Under the pieces are notes generated by a model that saw nothing but the letters and a program-made list of their open reading frames with translations, was not told the DNA's origin and did no database searches. Below are positions 47,392-60,349 of a stretch of 64,000 nucleotides of DNA, piece by piece. This DNA is from Sweltsa coloradensis. Lineage: Eukaryota; Arthropoda; Insecta; Plecoptera; Chloroperlidae. Each line of letters opens with the position of its first letter. Position 1 is the stretch's first letter. The stretch is taken from contig JAMZAV010001983.1 of assembly GCA_024449915.1 (NCBI GenBank), positions 1 to 64,000 on the forward strand, written 5' to 3'. The position numbers were made by a program, and so were the translations under genes.

Positions 47392-48649
47392 TTTGCTTGT
47401 GTAACTAAATATAACAAAATAGTGACGTGTTTTTATTTAATATGTACATCGGAATTGAAAACAATCAAATGTTTTAAATTTGTGAATACTTAATGTTTCT
47501 AAATCACAATCGAATAAATGTATTTTTGTTTCGACATCTTATGTTATGATTTTACCTTTTACTCGAACGATTTATTTTAGAGCAGAGTTCCACAAACGAT
47601 TTGTTGAAGTATGTAATTGATTGAAAAATCCTTACTGTTGTGTTTGGATGGTATCGTTGAGCGCACTTCATTTATCATTTGCGTTGCTTTAGAAGGTTCT
47701 ATAGCGTGTTACGTCGCAATCATAACAATAGAACACGAATAGAAAGGATGGATTAGATACTGAGTCCTCGGCGTACCATGAGGTCTATAGTGATTAATAA
47801 TATCTGTTAAATAATAGGATGGTCGTTATCTTTGGGCCATATTTTACATGCATTGTAACGCTTTCTCCAGTTGATCAGTAAGCTCCTGTATCGCTCTGAA
47901 TGCATGAACCATATCAATCATTCGAGGCGCAATGAAACTATCGGAAGCTTTACTCCTACACCCGCCATGGGGATTGGCCTCTCGCACGAAATCTGGATTC
48001 ATTTCCGTGTTTCAATGCCGTGATTTACGGAACGAAAATATCATGTGAAGCGTATTATAGAACTGAATTTGAAAATGAGTGTATTCATATAGGATTTTAC
48101 ACGCGTTTCTCATTTATGATTTTAATGAAAATCTATTGAAATTCGGACTAGACCTATAAATGATGAAAAAGCTGTTCCTTTCAAGGTGTGTTTCTTTAAT
48201 TCCCTCAGTTCCACGGAAATTGAATTTGTTGGTGTCATTTATCGTTACAGAATTAATTTGTGGCTGTCATTAAATCTTTTTTATTCTAAAAGTGGACGAT
48301 TTCAATAAACAAACTAAACAACATTGATGTGAAAGCATGCACATACACCATCTTAAAAACGGAACTTGCATTTTTTATAGTATCATATGTTGCCAAAATA
48401 CGTTCTTAAAGGCAATTTGTAGTTGCATACAAGCGAACAAACAATAAGCAGAATTTTATGAATGAATATTGTCTTTATATTTTTAGAATAAACTGTTTGT
48501 ATTGAACAGCTATTTACATTTTTTTTACAACATTGGCAATGTTAAAACTTCGCATTGAAAGTGTAATAGGCAGTTTGCCCAAACAAATTACTATAAGTAG
48601 AAGTACCGCAATGGATGAGTTATAATTCACGTATTGTATCTGATCTTGT

Positions 48650-48945
48650 CTTGTTGTTCGCTGTTCCCGTGGTTAGTGGTAATGCTTCCCGTTCCCATGC
48701 AGAAGGTCTCTGGATCGAATCTTAGGCAGATGGTCTTCATGGCCTGATTAATACTCGTGTAGGATAATATGCGATTTTTAATAGCGTCCAGCCTGTTTGG
48801 TTATGTTTTTCTATTTTAAATACTGCTCTATTTCGTTGGTTATTGTTTGCTCGTCGATGGCGTCAGTGCCGACAGGGTTGGCTTGGTCTGTATTAAATTA
48901 AAATCACTCATTGAAAATCAGTTATCTAACTGAAGATACGATTTT
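48650..48945 (+). repeat. SINE-like family B, copy 4
   Basis: Head GTGGTTAGTGGTAATGC with an anticodon arm whose loop reads CCC (another glycine anticodon), a mutated B box (TGGATCGAATCTT), then GGTTATTGTTTGCTCGTCGA, CAGGGTTGGCTTGGTC and CATTGAAAATCAG. The middle of the body is shortened relative to the copy at 30115. Confidence 0.7.
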
Positions 48946-49017
48946 TTTAAAAACGTTCAGATCTTACTGAACACTTACAACAATAAATTAAAAAAAGAAT
49001 CATAGCAGTTTTTGCAG

Positions 49018-49039
49018 TTTTTTTTTTTTTTTTTTTTTT
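49018..49039. repeat. Poly-T tract
   Basis: About 22 T, bordered on both sides by GCAGTTT-like words. May be the tail of a minus-strand retroposon whose body is no longer recognisable. Confidence 0.8.
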
Positions 49040-52000
49040 AGCAGTTTTCATAGAAGTTTATAGCAATAATAGAAAACAATGTCATTATAATCATTGGTTG
49101 GTATATAAATACAGATGTATGGAATATTTACATAAGTATAACTAATTGTTAATGCTGATATCTGTGTCCAGCTTCAGTCGTGTTTGTAGGGTGGGTCCCT
49201 GAGTCAGACAGGCTACTCTCCGCGTGCCCTCTCTGCAGCTGCACCCTGGTTGCGTGGCGTGAGGGTGCGGGCGAGGGATCGACCAAAGCTAAATTAGATC
49301 GGAAGGATGTAAATCCTTATCCAGTCGCATTCAATGCGACGTAATAAGCTATTCTATTTGGTTCGTGCGGAATATAAGCCACTGCCAGCCGTCATACGAC
49401 GTGTGACTACGAGAGGAGCCGTATCAAAGAAACACTATGGTATATACGAGTGCATAAAAAAGTGTTTCTTATTTCATTGCTCGTCGTTGCAATGCAAAGC
49501 ACAAACCACGCTATGTGAATTACAAATATAAAAGGTAATAAATCTCTCTCTATTCAAGGCAAAATTTGCGAAAATTGAAATTTTATTTAATATCCCGCTT
49601 TTTTAGGTTTAAAAGTCCAGATTAAAATGCAAAGTTTTTATTTTATGATGTAATATTAGCAATAATAACAGAAACATATTTAAAAAATTCGAACAGAAAA
49701 TATCAATATTCACCACCCCAAGCATACATACCGGCGGAAGTAAAGATAAGGTCGGGTATATATGTCGATTGTTCCGGATTGTTCTTACTCGTCTTCGTAT
49801 ATGTTACCGATGCATTCTGTCTTACGCGTGTGTGATAAACAATTAAGTGTTTAACCATGTATATTATTGAGTGAGTGAATGAAATGTTTTCGAATTGTAA
49901 TTGAATTGAATTTGAACTGAAACTAGAACGTTACAATTATAGTGCTCAAGAGTTATAGCGCGAAGACTTTCAAGTTTTAGCTCTTCTTTACTTCTGCACG
50001 AGTGAATTCACATAAACTACGTGCGGACTGATAATAACGTATTAAATAATGTGTGTGTATTGTATTACGTATACTTTCGTTCGAACTTATGTTGGGTTTT
50101 TGATAAATAAACAAAACACCAACAACATGACATACGACACCATATGTAAACGAGAGTTTTATTTATGACGTCACATCAACTGTCATGGCGGAATGGCATT
50201 TAAAAAATGCCATGGTGCCATCTAATATCATGTTAATTAAAAGGTGCAATTTCTTGAAGTTTCCTGAAAGCTGCAGAGCATTTGGAGTGCAAATTTATCG
50301 AATATATTAGTTATTAACGTTTTATCAAAGAAACAATGGACAATAGAGCTCTGTTTTTCATCAAAAACAATTAAAATCTGGCACACTGTATAAGCAAGTC
50401 CAAGGGCTATGCCTGGTGGCCACTTTCGACGCTTTAGTGGTGTAAACCTACCGTTTCATGGTTGACAAAATGTATTTCAATATTACTGGATGAACCTTAT
50501 AGCTATTCGATACATTGACATTTTGTATGGTACACAATTTTTTATCAGTTTGAGTCGATGAAAAATGCGTGATTTCTTCCAAGCTATTTATCGTAGCCAT
50601 ATTAAAACTGCATTCGTTGCCCACCAGTCACCCGAAATTAGTAGATACTGCTCCGCCAAAACCCTCCTGACACTCTTGTATAATTAATAAGTGGGTACAA
50701 ATTCTCCTGCTCCCATACAACTCACACACACAGTTAAGATGCTAATTGAGATTGATAAAACCGAAAACTTAATTATGTAATATAATGGTCGTAGATGCTT
50801 TCGTCCAGTTCCCGGGTATAGTTCCTTTCTGACCCAATTAGGTATTGTATTAACTATTGATTTCCATGTCAATCTCAAGCGGAAGCATGTGTCTAGAGCC
50901 AGTCTGTATTATAAGCTGTGTACGGAACTAGTTAGCCTCAGTCGACTAACCTAAGTTATGTGTGCTCATTTCCCTCGTCCGTAGAATTAGATGGCGGAGA
51001 CCGAGAGAGAAAGACAAACTACGTAATAACAGTTCCTTTTGTTTAGCCAAACCTCACAAATGCCTTTCTTAGTCTGAAATGTGCTTTAGTCGACGTTTCG
51101 AGACTAGGAATAACAAGACGTCCCCAACCGCCGGGACGCCGAGGAATGTGGAATGTGGAAGCCGGAAAATGAGTTGATCTCGCCAAGAAAGAATCGGACA
51201 GGAAAAGTGGATCGTTTGTTTCCCTGCGAGCCAACATGACGGGTTGTTAGTCTAGGAGGGGTTAAAGAGCAACCCTCCATACTTGTTGTGAATACCAAAA
51301 CAACCTCGTACACTAAATATACGACCTCATCTATTGTCTAAGCGATACGCAGAACCTATCTATACTCCACCTAAAGGAGCTAGCTCATGAATCAGATGTT
51401 ATTTATAGTGGCGTGGTTATGGTACGTTTAACCTATAGTGGTGATTTATGTGCTAGTACATAGATCGATTTTCGATAAAAACAAATGAAGTTTTTCTAAA
51501 ATGGAGTCATATTTCAACTTGGGAAAAACAGTAGTCGATCTATGTTACGTGCAAGCGATCTTTAGATCATACTTCATTATGAATTGCTAGTGCTAGCTAG
51601 TAAAACACGAAACAGTTTTTGCAACATTAGTCTAGTCTATCTGGAAAGGCTGCAATTGCAGTGATAGAACTAACTACTGCATTGAAAATGGTATTGCTGT
51701 AGACAGTCAATTACCGAAATAATATGGGAAAGTTCATGTATTGGAAACGGTTTTCATTGCTAAACTTAAGGTTTTTAAGTGGCAATTATTTGTAATAATT
51801 CTATAGTCTCGACATTATGGTTGTTATGAACAGATTTCGTGTTTTAATGATCGGCAGAGCTATTGCTAATGGCGGGTGATAACAAAGTTTGGGACCGTGT
51901 AAAACAATAATGGCGCATTAGATGTCTGGGAAACTGTAATGCACAAGCTGATGGCTTTAACGACAGTTAATACGTGCCAATAAAATGGTACTAATCATCT

Positions 52001-53148
52001 GCTAACGCTAATCAATCTCGACATTTTGAACTAACATGAAAACGTTACACACTTAAGAAATTACTTATAACGAATAAATAACCAACGAAAAACAATTTCT
52101 CACGTAAATGCAATTATTGAAAAACATGAATCTATGTGTGTATAACAGTTTCGCAAAACTACTGATTTCGGGACGCTGCTAGTTTGATACTTGACAGTGA
52201 TATCTTGACAAAATATTTTTAAATAGTTTACTGTCATCCACCCAAGCCCTACATTTTTCAAAATTACGTAAAACCTCCGAAAAGGGTCGATCTGCAATAT
52301 TTATACTTTTATTTGACGCTCGTGTTGGTCAAAGTGACAACATTATAACGTTGTTCGTATGACAAAAATAAGAAGTTTGTCCTGAAAGAACCTGAATTGT
52401 TATCAGAAATGCTGACTGTTCCATATCCATTACAAATAACCACCCTTGTATAGGATGCATCAACTCTCATCCTCTACGTTTCGTTCAGAAGTTTCTGCAG
52501 ATTTCAACTACAACGAAAACAACACAACGTGATGACTGAGCTCGCAGTGAATGGCACTAATAAACCCCCTGTTTTCTGCAACAAACCGAATGCTCGACAG
52601 GAATTGCCAGTGCTAGGATTAGTGGTCACTGCTAGAGGGCCGCATTGTGTCTGCCTGCATTGAGCTGCATGAGACGGTCCGAGCGTATGTAAAGTAATGG
52701 AGCTTAGGAAGATATACCCTAGCTCAGAATGCTGCGGTGAAATATATAGAGACGGGAGATCAGTCGATCTCGAGTCTGGACCATATAGCCATACAGACAA
52801 TTTGTAAGGTTAGAGTATAAGATTTTTTGAGATAAAACGATTTAATATTTTCAGACATGAGGATTTTTATTATGAAAATAAACGAGCAATTTAAATGCTA
52901 ATTCACGGTGGACAATGGACGCAATTCCGCAAGCCTGCATCGATTTCTTTGTACTCCACTGATAAACAATTTATTGCGTGTAGTTTACACGTACCTTCCC
53001 TGCTAGTACAAGAACGCGTCTCAATAAAAATAACCAACAGCCAATGGTGAGTTATGCAAGAGAATGTATGATTAGAAAAGTGTAAAACAAAAACGCAAGC
53101 ATTTGCACGTAAATATATTAAAAATTGGTCAAACATATTATGTTAAAA
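49040..53148. other. Unassigned interval, 4.1 kb
   Basis: No gene, SINE head or long repeat recognised. Local palindromes: GTCGCATT-C-AATGCGAC at 49324-49340, and GGCATTT / AAATGCC near 50190-50210. 49160-49330 and 50980-51260 are GC-richer than average. Open frames on minus at 51043-51313 and 52504-52800 have no known domains. Confidence 0.4.
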
Positions 53149-53922
53149 CTAGGAAAACGCTAAAGTCCCGCCGCGTTGATGGATGAGCGGTTTTTTGTAA
53201 GTTTTTTGTTTGCGTTTTTTGCGTTTGTTTGCACTTTTCCTTTGCAAGTGTTTTTGAATGGATTGTAGGTGATTGTTGTCAAGTTTCTATTGTTACTTGT
53301 TAATTGGTATTATAAACCTCAAAAAACTCATATTAAAACCTTTGTTTCTGTGGATTCTGACTAACTTTTTCAACTTTTTCTTTCAAAAGGTACTACATCA
53401 CCATAACCTTAATGTCCATGTGAAATCTGAACGTTGTAGTCCCACCCGTTTGGTCAGAATCGGTCCAAATGTGACGAAAATATCGCACTAAAAATTGAAA
53501 AACTAATATTAAAACCTTTATTTCTATAGATTCTAGCTAACTTTTTCAACTTTTTCTTTAAAAGGGTACTTCAACACCATAATCTTAATGTCCATGTGAA
53601 ATATGAACGTTGTAGCCCCACCCGTTTGGTCAGAATCGGCCCAAATGTGACGAAAATATCGCACTAAAAATCGAAAAAAATCGTAAAAGTACGATATTCA
53701 TGAGAAATATTTCTTCGATTGTACCCAAAAACAATACACCTCTAAGTTCAGAGAAAACGAAGGTCCCCTCAAATTTTCATCAAGATCGCATATGCCGTTT
53801 GCCCGGAATCGAGCGAACAAACAGACGGAAAAACAAAAAAAAAAAAAAAAAAAACATTGGAGCTAAATTTTTTGGGGGGTCAGTGAAATTGAAGTTTTCG
53901 CTTCGCTCGCTACGCTCATCCA
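53149..53922 (+). mobile_element. Family D element, copy D4
   Basis: First subfamily. Starts CTAGGAAAACGCTAAAG with the stem intact and ends CTACGCTCATCCA. Two core modules, poly-A tract at about 53830-53855. AAAA lies outside each end, a possible target duplication or chance. Confidence 0.88.
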
Positions 53923-55431
53923 AAAACAGCTTATTGACACCAAGGTTGCTAACATTAAGTTTATTTACTTATGAGCCGCGTTATCACCGACTTTACATCT
54001 AGCAGCCTATTGCATTGTTTGTAACTAAAGACATTGGTCGAAATAACTTCTTGATTTGCGGTGTATAACACTATGAAATTGTTACTTCCAATCAAAATTC
54101 AAAATTCACCCGGTATTTTTGTCTGCTGAAATAACCCCTAAATAAATAATACCACAATTAGCAAATTTTAGTTCTAGTTTTAAAATTAATTAATTATCTG
54201 GGAGCTGCTACTCATAATAATTGCAATTGAATACAAGCAAGGACAGGCCAAAATAACGCTAGTCTCTGACAATAATTTAAATTCCATAAGTTAGAAGTTA
54301 CGTTGGCGGTAAACAGACGAGGAGAATTGTAAGCGCAACATCAGACGATGCAGTGGGAAGTGAGTTGCAAGATCAGCGTCGCCGATACGCTGACATATAC
54401 GACACTTTCTATCGATTAGTTCTCTTATAAATTAAACTAAATGTTTAGATTGACAGTTTCTGATTGGAAAATTATCAGATCTAATGGTGTTAATTTATTT
54501 TTGATAACTCATAGTTTGGCATTTATCATAACTGCGTCCATGAAACACAGGGTGTGAGTGAAGAATGTTGATACAAATTACACAAAACTTTACAGTCGTA
54601 GCCTTGAGTGGCAGTCGTAGATTATCAACAATTTTTAATGTTGATTATTCAAATGAAATTTATCATATTCATCCTTATATTTTTTTACTATTCTCCTTGT
54701 TGACATGACAACAGTTGTGGAAGATATCAATACTATATATACTACTACTGCTAAAGCCTTCTGTTTGAATACCGTATACACAATGTGATAAAATAACAAT
54801 TCTTCCAACATTATGGTGCACTTATTTAATGTGTAGGCCTATACATTACTGATACATTACGTACACGTGCATAAACTTGAATAGTGGAATAATAGTAATG
54901 TATAATGCAGCTTCACACCATCCATTCAGCAGTGGACCGTTTGAAGAGGGTCTTGGATATAACAGGCAATTTACCATCGAATTCAATGTCAAAGTTAAAT
55001 CATACCATTGATCGAACTGTAGCCAAAACGTAAAATACATCATCGGTAAATCGTGTTCAAATGTTTGCAAGACAATGTTCTATCATTTCAATTTCATGTA
55101 GATGGGCGCCCAATCTCTTGAATGGCAACGTTTACATGTAATTGCTGTGTCCCTCATATTTCAAATTATGTAAGCAGAAAGAGGTAATTGTGTCCGTTGG
55201 TAATTAACGAACCCTACAATGTTCACAATAGCTAGAAATTAATGAATAAAAAATAACGTTTAATTGTACTTATAATGGATAGACGTAATTTGCATAATTG
55301 CATTGTTAATTTGTGTTCGCAATAATTTGGCGTATATGCATTAGCAAGAAGTATTGGACTAGAGTCGAATTTAAACTAATGGAGAGCTTCTAATTGCAAA
55401 TTCTAGTCACCGACAACCATACAAATGCAAT
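53923..55431. other. Unassigned interval
   Basis: No gene or repeat recognised. A short plus-strand open stretch near 54905-55010 gives a protein-like translation (HHPFSSGPFEEGLGYNRQF) but is under 40 codons and matches nothing I know. Confidence 0.35.
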
Positions 55432-55590
55432 TACCGGCCACGGTGGCTCATACGAGTGGGTAGGTCCGAAGCATTGAGTATGAAACTATAGGAGGACGCG
55501 CGGATCGAATCCCACGTAACCCTTATCTCATCACTCATCGTCTCGAATAGCAATGTTGCAATAATGGAGATATTAAAGCAACAAAAATTA
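55432..55590 (+). repeat. SINE-like family C, copy 2
   Basis: Head CCGGCCACGGTGGCTC, GTGGGTAGGTCCGAAGC, a degenerate B box (CGGATCGAATCCC), then a body ending TCATCGTCTCGAATAGC as in the copy at 31036. Confidence 0.65.
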
Positions 55591-55860
55591 CAAACGCAAT
55601 CACTCATTTTTGTAATTAGTACAACTTTATTTTTAAACAAAAAGACACAGAATAACAAAAATTCAAATAACTTACATTTATAAAAATTACATTAACAATA
55701 AGTAAAATTGGGTCCATTATGGAAAAGTGAAATTAAGTGAAAAATTAAGTGCGAAGTATGGTTTGTGAAGTATTAAAAAGACTGATTTATACTTGTTACT
55801 TCTTGCTTTGAAATATATCCAGTAATTTGCATTGAATCGAATTAATAATAATTTTCAAGA

Positions 55861-56045
55861 TATTGATTCATAGCAGTTGTCGAAAAAGTTTGCCCCGACT
55901 GGGGCTCGAACCCAGAACCTCCGGCTTAACGTGCCATAGCGCTACCAATTAAGCTACCGGGACCACAGAACAAACCTTTACTAAACTGCTATTTGTTGTT
56001 ACCCAGTCGGGGCAAACTTTTTCGACAACTGCTATAAATCAATAT
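55861..56045. repeat. Palindrome containing a nearly complete tRNA-like sequence
   Basis: Arms of about 43 bp (55861-55903 and 56003-56045) are nearly perfect reverse complements: an AT-rich outer part, AAAAAGTTT, then the tRNA 3' end GCCCCGACTGGG. The loop of about 100 nt holds the rest of a minus-strand tRNA-like sequence. Same overall plan as 2093-2230. Confidence 0.8.
55892..55963 (-). tRNA. tRNA-like sequence, probably a pseudogene or SINE head
   Basis: 72 nt on the minus strand. The acceptor halves GTCCCGG and TCGGGGC pair with G-U wobbles; the A box is TAGCTTAATTGG and the B box GGTTCGAGCCC, both close to consensus. The anticodon loop reads ACGTTAA, which would give GTT (Asn), but the nearly invariant T33 is C, and the D and anticodon stems each have a mismatch. 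It sits in a palindrome whose right arm repeats its 3' end. A working tRNA gene is possible but less likely than a tRNA-derived repeat. Confidence 0.4.
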
Positions 56046-57484
56046 AACTATGTCCTTAAAGCGGGCTAATGCTTAAAAACCTAATATTCAATTTTCAAGA
56101 TTGTTTTTATCATTGTATTGTAGTGAATACTTTATAAATCATAATTTGTATTTTAATACTACGCATCCGAAGATATAAACATAGTTTCACTTAATTAAAG
56201 GTGTTAATGAAAATTTAAAAACATGACAGTCTAACTCCAAGTATAAGATAGGGAATTCGTATTAAAAATAAAGTATTCGACTGTACTTTTATGATTTACT
56301 AGGCCCTAAACAATTTTTTTAAATAGCACCAGAACTTGTTTTAACATTATTCTCCGCAAGCGGCAAAGGGTGACAACACACAAGGATCGTTTACTATCGG
56401 GGCACACTTTGGCGATCCTCGTCACCCCCCTAAAAATACTATTTTTTTAACATTAATATCAACATAAAACTACACGTACAATAACAGAATTTGTTAAGAA
56501 TAAGGTTAACAGTTACATAAAGAAGATATGCCAACGTAGTAATGGATTATACGACGACACGACATGGCGTCACGTTCCATCTTAGTTTTCTGAACTGATC
56601 GAGCCATCATACTCAATTGAATAAATCATGTCTCGAGGGAGAAGCTTTGGACATTAAACAATAGTACTCTGCACAGCACTTAAAAGTTATATTGAGATAA
56701 TTGAGCTGATGGACAAGCAGCATGCCGTAAAGAAAATTACATTAATAATATAAGATACAACGCTGTCTCCATAGTTCCACCGTAACAAAATACACTGTTA
56801 ACATTCAAAAGTTCTGAAGCTGTGAAGGCAATTCTTGCTGCACACTCGCCCAATCTTGCCCATTTTATTTGTCTAAAAACATAGTATCGTAAAAGAGACC
56901 TGACCGACGAATGACCAAAGATCATGAGTATACCTTACACAAGGTGGTTTATTAAGCTTAGATCTATGATTGTATGCCCTTTAGAAGTTAATTTATAAAC
57001 AATTGGTTATCTACTAAAATACACCAAACATGCGCATAATATGGCAGAAACCGCATTTTGTAAAAATCCGCATGAAAACGCATTCAAAAGTAGAGTCTAT
57101 ACTGAACATGGATAGCATAGATGTAGCCCGACTTGATTACTTTAAAAATCAGACTTTTTTCCGTGATCAATGTTTTGAGCTCATATAGGTTCGTTTCTCA
57201 TTCTATCAAACTGGTAGTATAAATAAATAGATGGACTAGTGTTGATACTTGTGCTTTTGACCTTTTAGTCTTCATTGAATACATGTTCGCATGAAGTACA
57301 TGGAGTTGAATGATCACAGAAATGAAATATACATCGTGCTATAAATAGCATACTTAATTCCTATCCAACTGAGTTTTATGGAGTAAAGTGATACACATGG
57401 AAACGATACCGTCCTAACGGCACAGTGCTAGCGCGTGGTATACTTCTACGTGAGATTACTGGTGACATTTTCTGAAACGGCGAA
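56046..57484. other. Unassigned interval
   Basis: No gene or repeat recognised in this AT-rich stretch. Confidence 0.4.
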
Positions 57485-57690
57485 CCGACAGTGTTGGCTC
57501 GAGTGTTAGACTCTGATTCGGTAGGTCCCGGGTTCAAATCCCGTCGAGCCCGATAATCCTGACAGATTTTTTTTAGGTTTTCCCCGTTTCAAAATGATTG
57601 CGTCCTCTTAAACAGCCCTCGGACATCCCTTTACATTGTCATAGCTCCAATATACCTAATTTAAGACAACTGAAGAGGCCGGCATACATT
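57485..57690 (+). repeat. SINE-like family A, copy 3
   Basis: Best head of the family: CCGACAGTGTT, then GGCTCGA ... TCGAGCC as perfect acceptor halves around GACTCTGATTCGGTAGG and a B box (GGGTTCAAATCCC). Body with AGGTTTTCCCCG and ACAGCCCTCGGACATCCC. The D arm is shortened, so not a functional tRNA. Confidence 0.75.
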
Positions 57691-58250
57691 GCACCCTGGG
57701 CAGGTTTCCCACGATTTTTTTTAAATATTCCTTGTTATAAGGATTGGATCCTGAGAATATCCATTCCAGGCAAATATACTTTCAAAACACTTTTAACCCT
57801 ATCATGGGTGCCAGATATCATACCCGAGAAACAATTTGGAAACTTTCCACTATTCTTTCAGTTCACGCCTGGCTTTCAATTTCGAAATCCATTATTAAAT
57901 GAATGATGGAAGCCGTCGAGTCGGCCAGAACCTGTTTCTTCGGAGACAGACGAAATCATATAATTTATTCAAAGGAACTGAAATAAGCGAATCATTTCAT
58001 TACCAACTCCGCTTCACGGAGAAGGCGGCGTTACCTAACTTAGGCGTGTAAATAATATATTGACTTCAAGGCAAACCGCACAAATGAACATTACACCGTT
58101 GTATTCCAGCAGTTAGAATTACCAGGTGGCTGAATTACCAGTTTTATAATAATCTTGCACGCAACAATATTTTTTCGGTGTGTATGTATCAACCAATCGC
58201 CTGACGTAACACAACTGATATTTACATAATTACTTTAATGTAAATATACA
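57691..58250. other. Unassigned interval
   Basis: No gene or repeat recognised. A plus-strand frame (57598-57906) begins in the SINE and has no known domain. Confidence 0.35.
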
Positions 58251-58852
58251 ACACACATAACAAAAACTTGTAGAAATACAGCCAAACCTTACACACTCAA
58301 AAGGAATGAGATCTAAAAAAAGGGCCAAGCTCATCTACCCTTCCACATTTGCGCATTCTTAATTCATAAACGTACAGTGTCCCATAACAGCATCCTCGAA
58401 AAGCTTGGCAAAATAGAATTTGCGATTATTAATTTAACGTAATAGTTTATCCAAGTTCTTTTTTTCTAATTTATTTAAACGTAACACGCAAATTCTATTT
58501 TGCCAAGCTTTTCGAGGATGTTGTTATGGGACACTGTACGTTTATGAATTAAGAATGCGCAAATGTGGAAGGGTAGATGAGCTTGGCCCTTTTTTTAGAT
58601 CTCATTCCTTTTGAGTGTGTAAGGTTTGGCTGTATTTCTACAATTTTTTGTTATGTGTGTGATCTCATTACTTTTTCAAGTTCCATTACAAAATTATTTG
58701 TTAAAATATAATATATTTATCAAAGTTGATTTAATTTTATGGTATTAGCAATAAAAATAGGATGTAAAATATCTAGGCCCGGATTCATGTACATCCGGGG
58801 TATAGGTGGTATAACCATGGTATAACGACGGTATAAGGACTGGTTAAGTCTA
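58251..58852 (+). repeat. Inverted-repeat element F, copy 2
   Basis: Arms 58251-58424 and 58487-58660, nearly perfect reverse complements around a 62 bp spacer, followed by the TTATACC-type stepped motif region to 58852. Each arm carries a 19 bp stretch (58349-58367; 58547-58565) missing from both arms of copy 1. The whole unit is inverted relative to 1200-1766. Confidence 0.85.
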
Positions 58853-59207
58853 GGCAACTCACATCCAATTAAAACTTTCCCATGTAACAACAAACGCACA
58901 ACTAATGTTATTTTACACCTATTTCACTGCATCCACAGCCATGTAAATCATCAGATAATCAAAAGCATAGATACTACTAAAATTTTCACCATTTTTTTGT
59001 TTTACATTTTCATTAAAGTGACAGGAGATTGCGTGAGTTGATTAATAGAAAAGAAAAGGCTTATTATTGCCGTAAATTTTGGAATAGCCTAGGACTATCA
59101 TACCATTGTTTGTCTGCATTAGGCTTGTAGTAATCAAAACTAGTTATTTGTGCGGGAAGTGTGTCAAAACAAGGTTGTGCTGGCCTAGGGTTGGCTAAGA
59201 AAGGCCT

Positions 59208-59645
59208 AGGGCTTGTCAAACATGTAGTGTAAGTATTTATTTATCTAGTCCTATAGCCTAATGGAGCTTTAGACCTACACTGTTGTATTATAAATAATTT
59301 TCTACATCTGGGCCTAGGCCAGGGACGGTTTCTGATTTGTTTTATGAGAGTATAATGACACCCTTTCTCGTTCCACACAAAGAAGAAAAATTTTAAATGT
59401 CCGCTATTTGTTTACTTATCGCACTTTCCCGCCTAACTCTGCTTGTACCGTCAACAAGTGTCAAGTAACTATAGTTACTTGTTGATTGTATGCCTAGTGT
59501 ATAAGGCTTATTTTAAAACCTTTATTTGGAAGCCTTCCAGCAAACTTTTTCAACTTTTTTTTTCAAAAGAGACTATATTACTATAACCTTAATGTCCATG
59601 TAAAATATGAACATTGTAGCCTTACCCGTCTGGTCAGAATCGCGG
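59208..59645 (+). repeat. Block A, right copy
   Basis: Inverted partner of 1-426. The last 130 bp is a family D core module (CTTAATGTCCATGTAAAATA and TGGTCAGAATCG) without D termini; its right edge is abrupt at about 59645. Between this block and element F lies 355 bp that has no counterpart in the left arrangement. Confidence 0.8.
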
Positions 59646-59661
59646 GCCGACGTATTAGATG

Positions 59662-59692
59662 TTAGCAGTAGCAGTAGCAGTAGCAGTAGCTA
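59662..59692. repeat. (AGCAGT)n microsatellite
   Basis: Five to six units framed by GTTAGC at the left and its inverse GCTAAC at the right. Confidence 0.85.
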
Positions 59693-60349
59693 ACATCCTT
59701 AAAGTGATTTTGAGCATGTTTCAAGCCATTTTTTCACCAAGAAGGAATAATCGTACCCCAATAAAATTTGGCATGTGTTGTCAGGTACCTAAATCCCCTC
59801 GATTGTGATAGTTTTCAAGTTCACATCACGTTACATGACGGCTGGGTAACACCTCGAAATCACCCCAACTCTGCTTGGTGTATAAGGTGCTTGAGTGTGT
59901 AGCGCACCGCGGCTTGGCTGCGGCGCCCTAACGGGCACCTAGATTGTATGACTGTTTAAGTGGATATAAAATATGTTTAACAACAATCTCCTTAAATACA
60001 TTATAATAAACAATGACCAGTCACAAACAATTAAAGTCATTTACTAGCGGTTACATACAATTTACTATATTTTGAAGTGATATTGTGGATTATATAAAAT
60101 AATGTAATTTTATTGTCATCTTGTGCATGGTCTATAAGTTTCACAACATTTAATTACTGATTGAGATATTTAGTAATTTGCGTCTCGATGAATGCATTGA
60201 TATTCGGGACAGTGAATGGTGATAAATGAGGACAAGGAACTAACATCGAAGCTTATACAGGATTCGAACCCAAGATATCTAAAGTAGTTTAAAATATTTA
60301 AAGTATATCCTGTTCAACTAATGAAGGGCACAAGGGTACGACGTTGGTC
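59693..60349. other. Unassigned interval, partly GC-rich
   Basis: 59900-59945 is strongly GC-rich (GCGCACCGCGGCTTGGC) and may be the end of an element. 60250-60335 has a weak minus-strand tRNA-like pattern (GGGTTCGAATCC box B) that may be a SINE remnant. Confidence 0.35.

Larger units (their letters stand above)
45641..48649. other. Unassigned interval
   Basis: No gene recognised. Holds the minus-strand open frame at 45765-46088 and two copies of the 17 bp motif, each annotated separately. A (CA)-poor, mixed-composition interval otherwise. Confidence 0.4.

Noticed and set aside
1..59645. One giant transposon (for example Polinton-like) bounded by the inverted A+F blocks
   Set aside because: No integrase, polymerase or capsid-like gene lies between them, and A, D module and F each look like ordinary dispersed repeats.
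9860..59940. Shared word CTTGGCTGCGG near 9870 and 59925
   Set aside because: An 11 bp match without aligned flanks is not enough to define a repeat.
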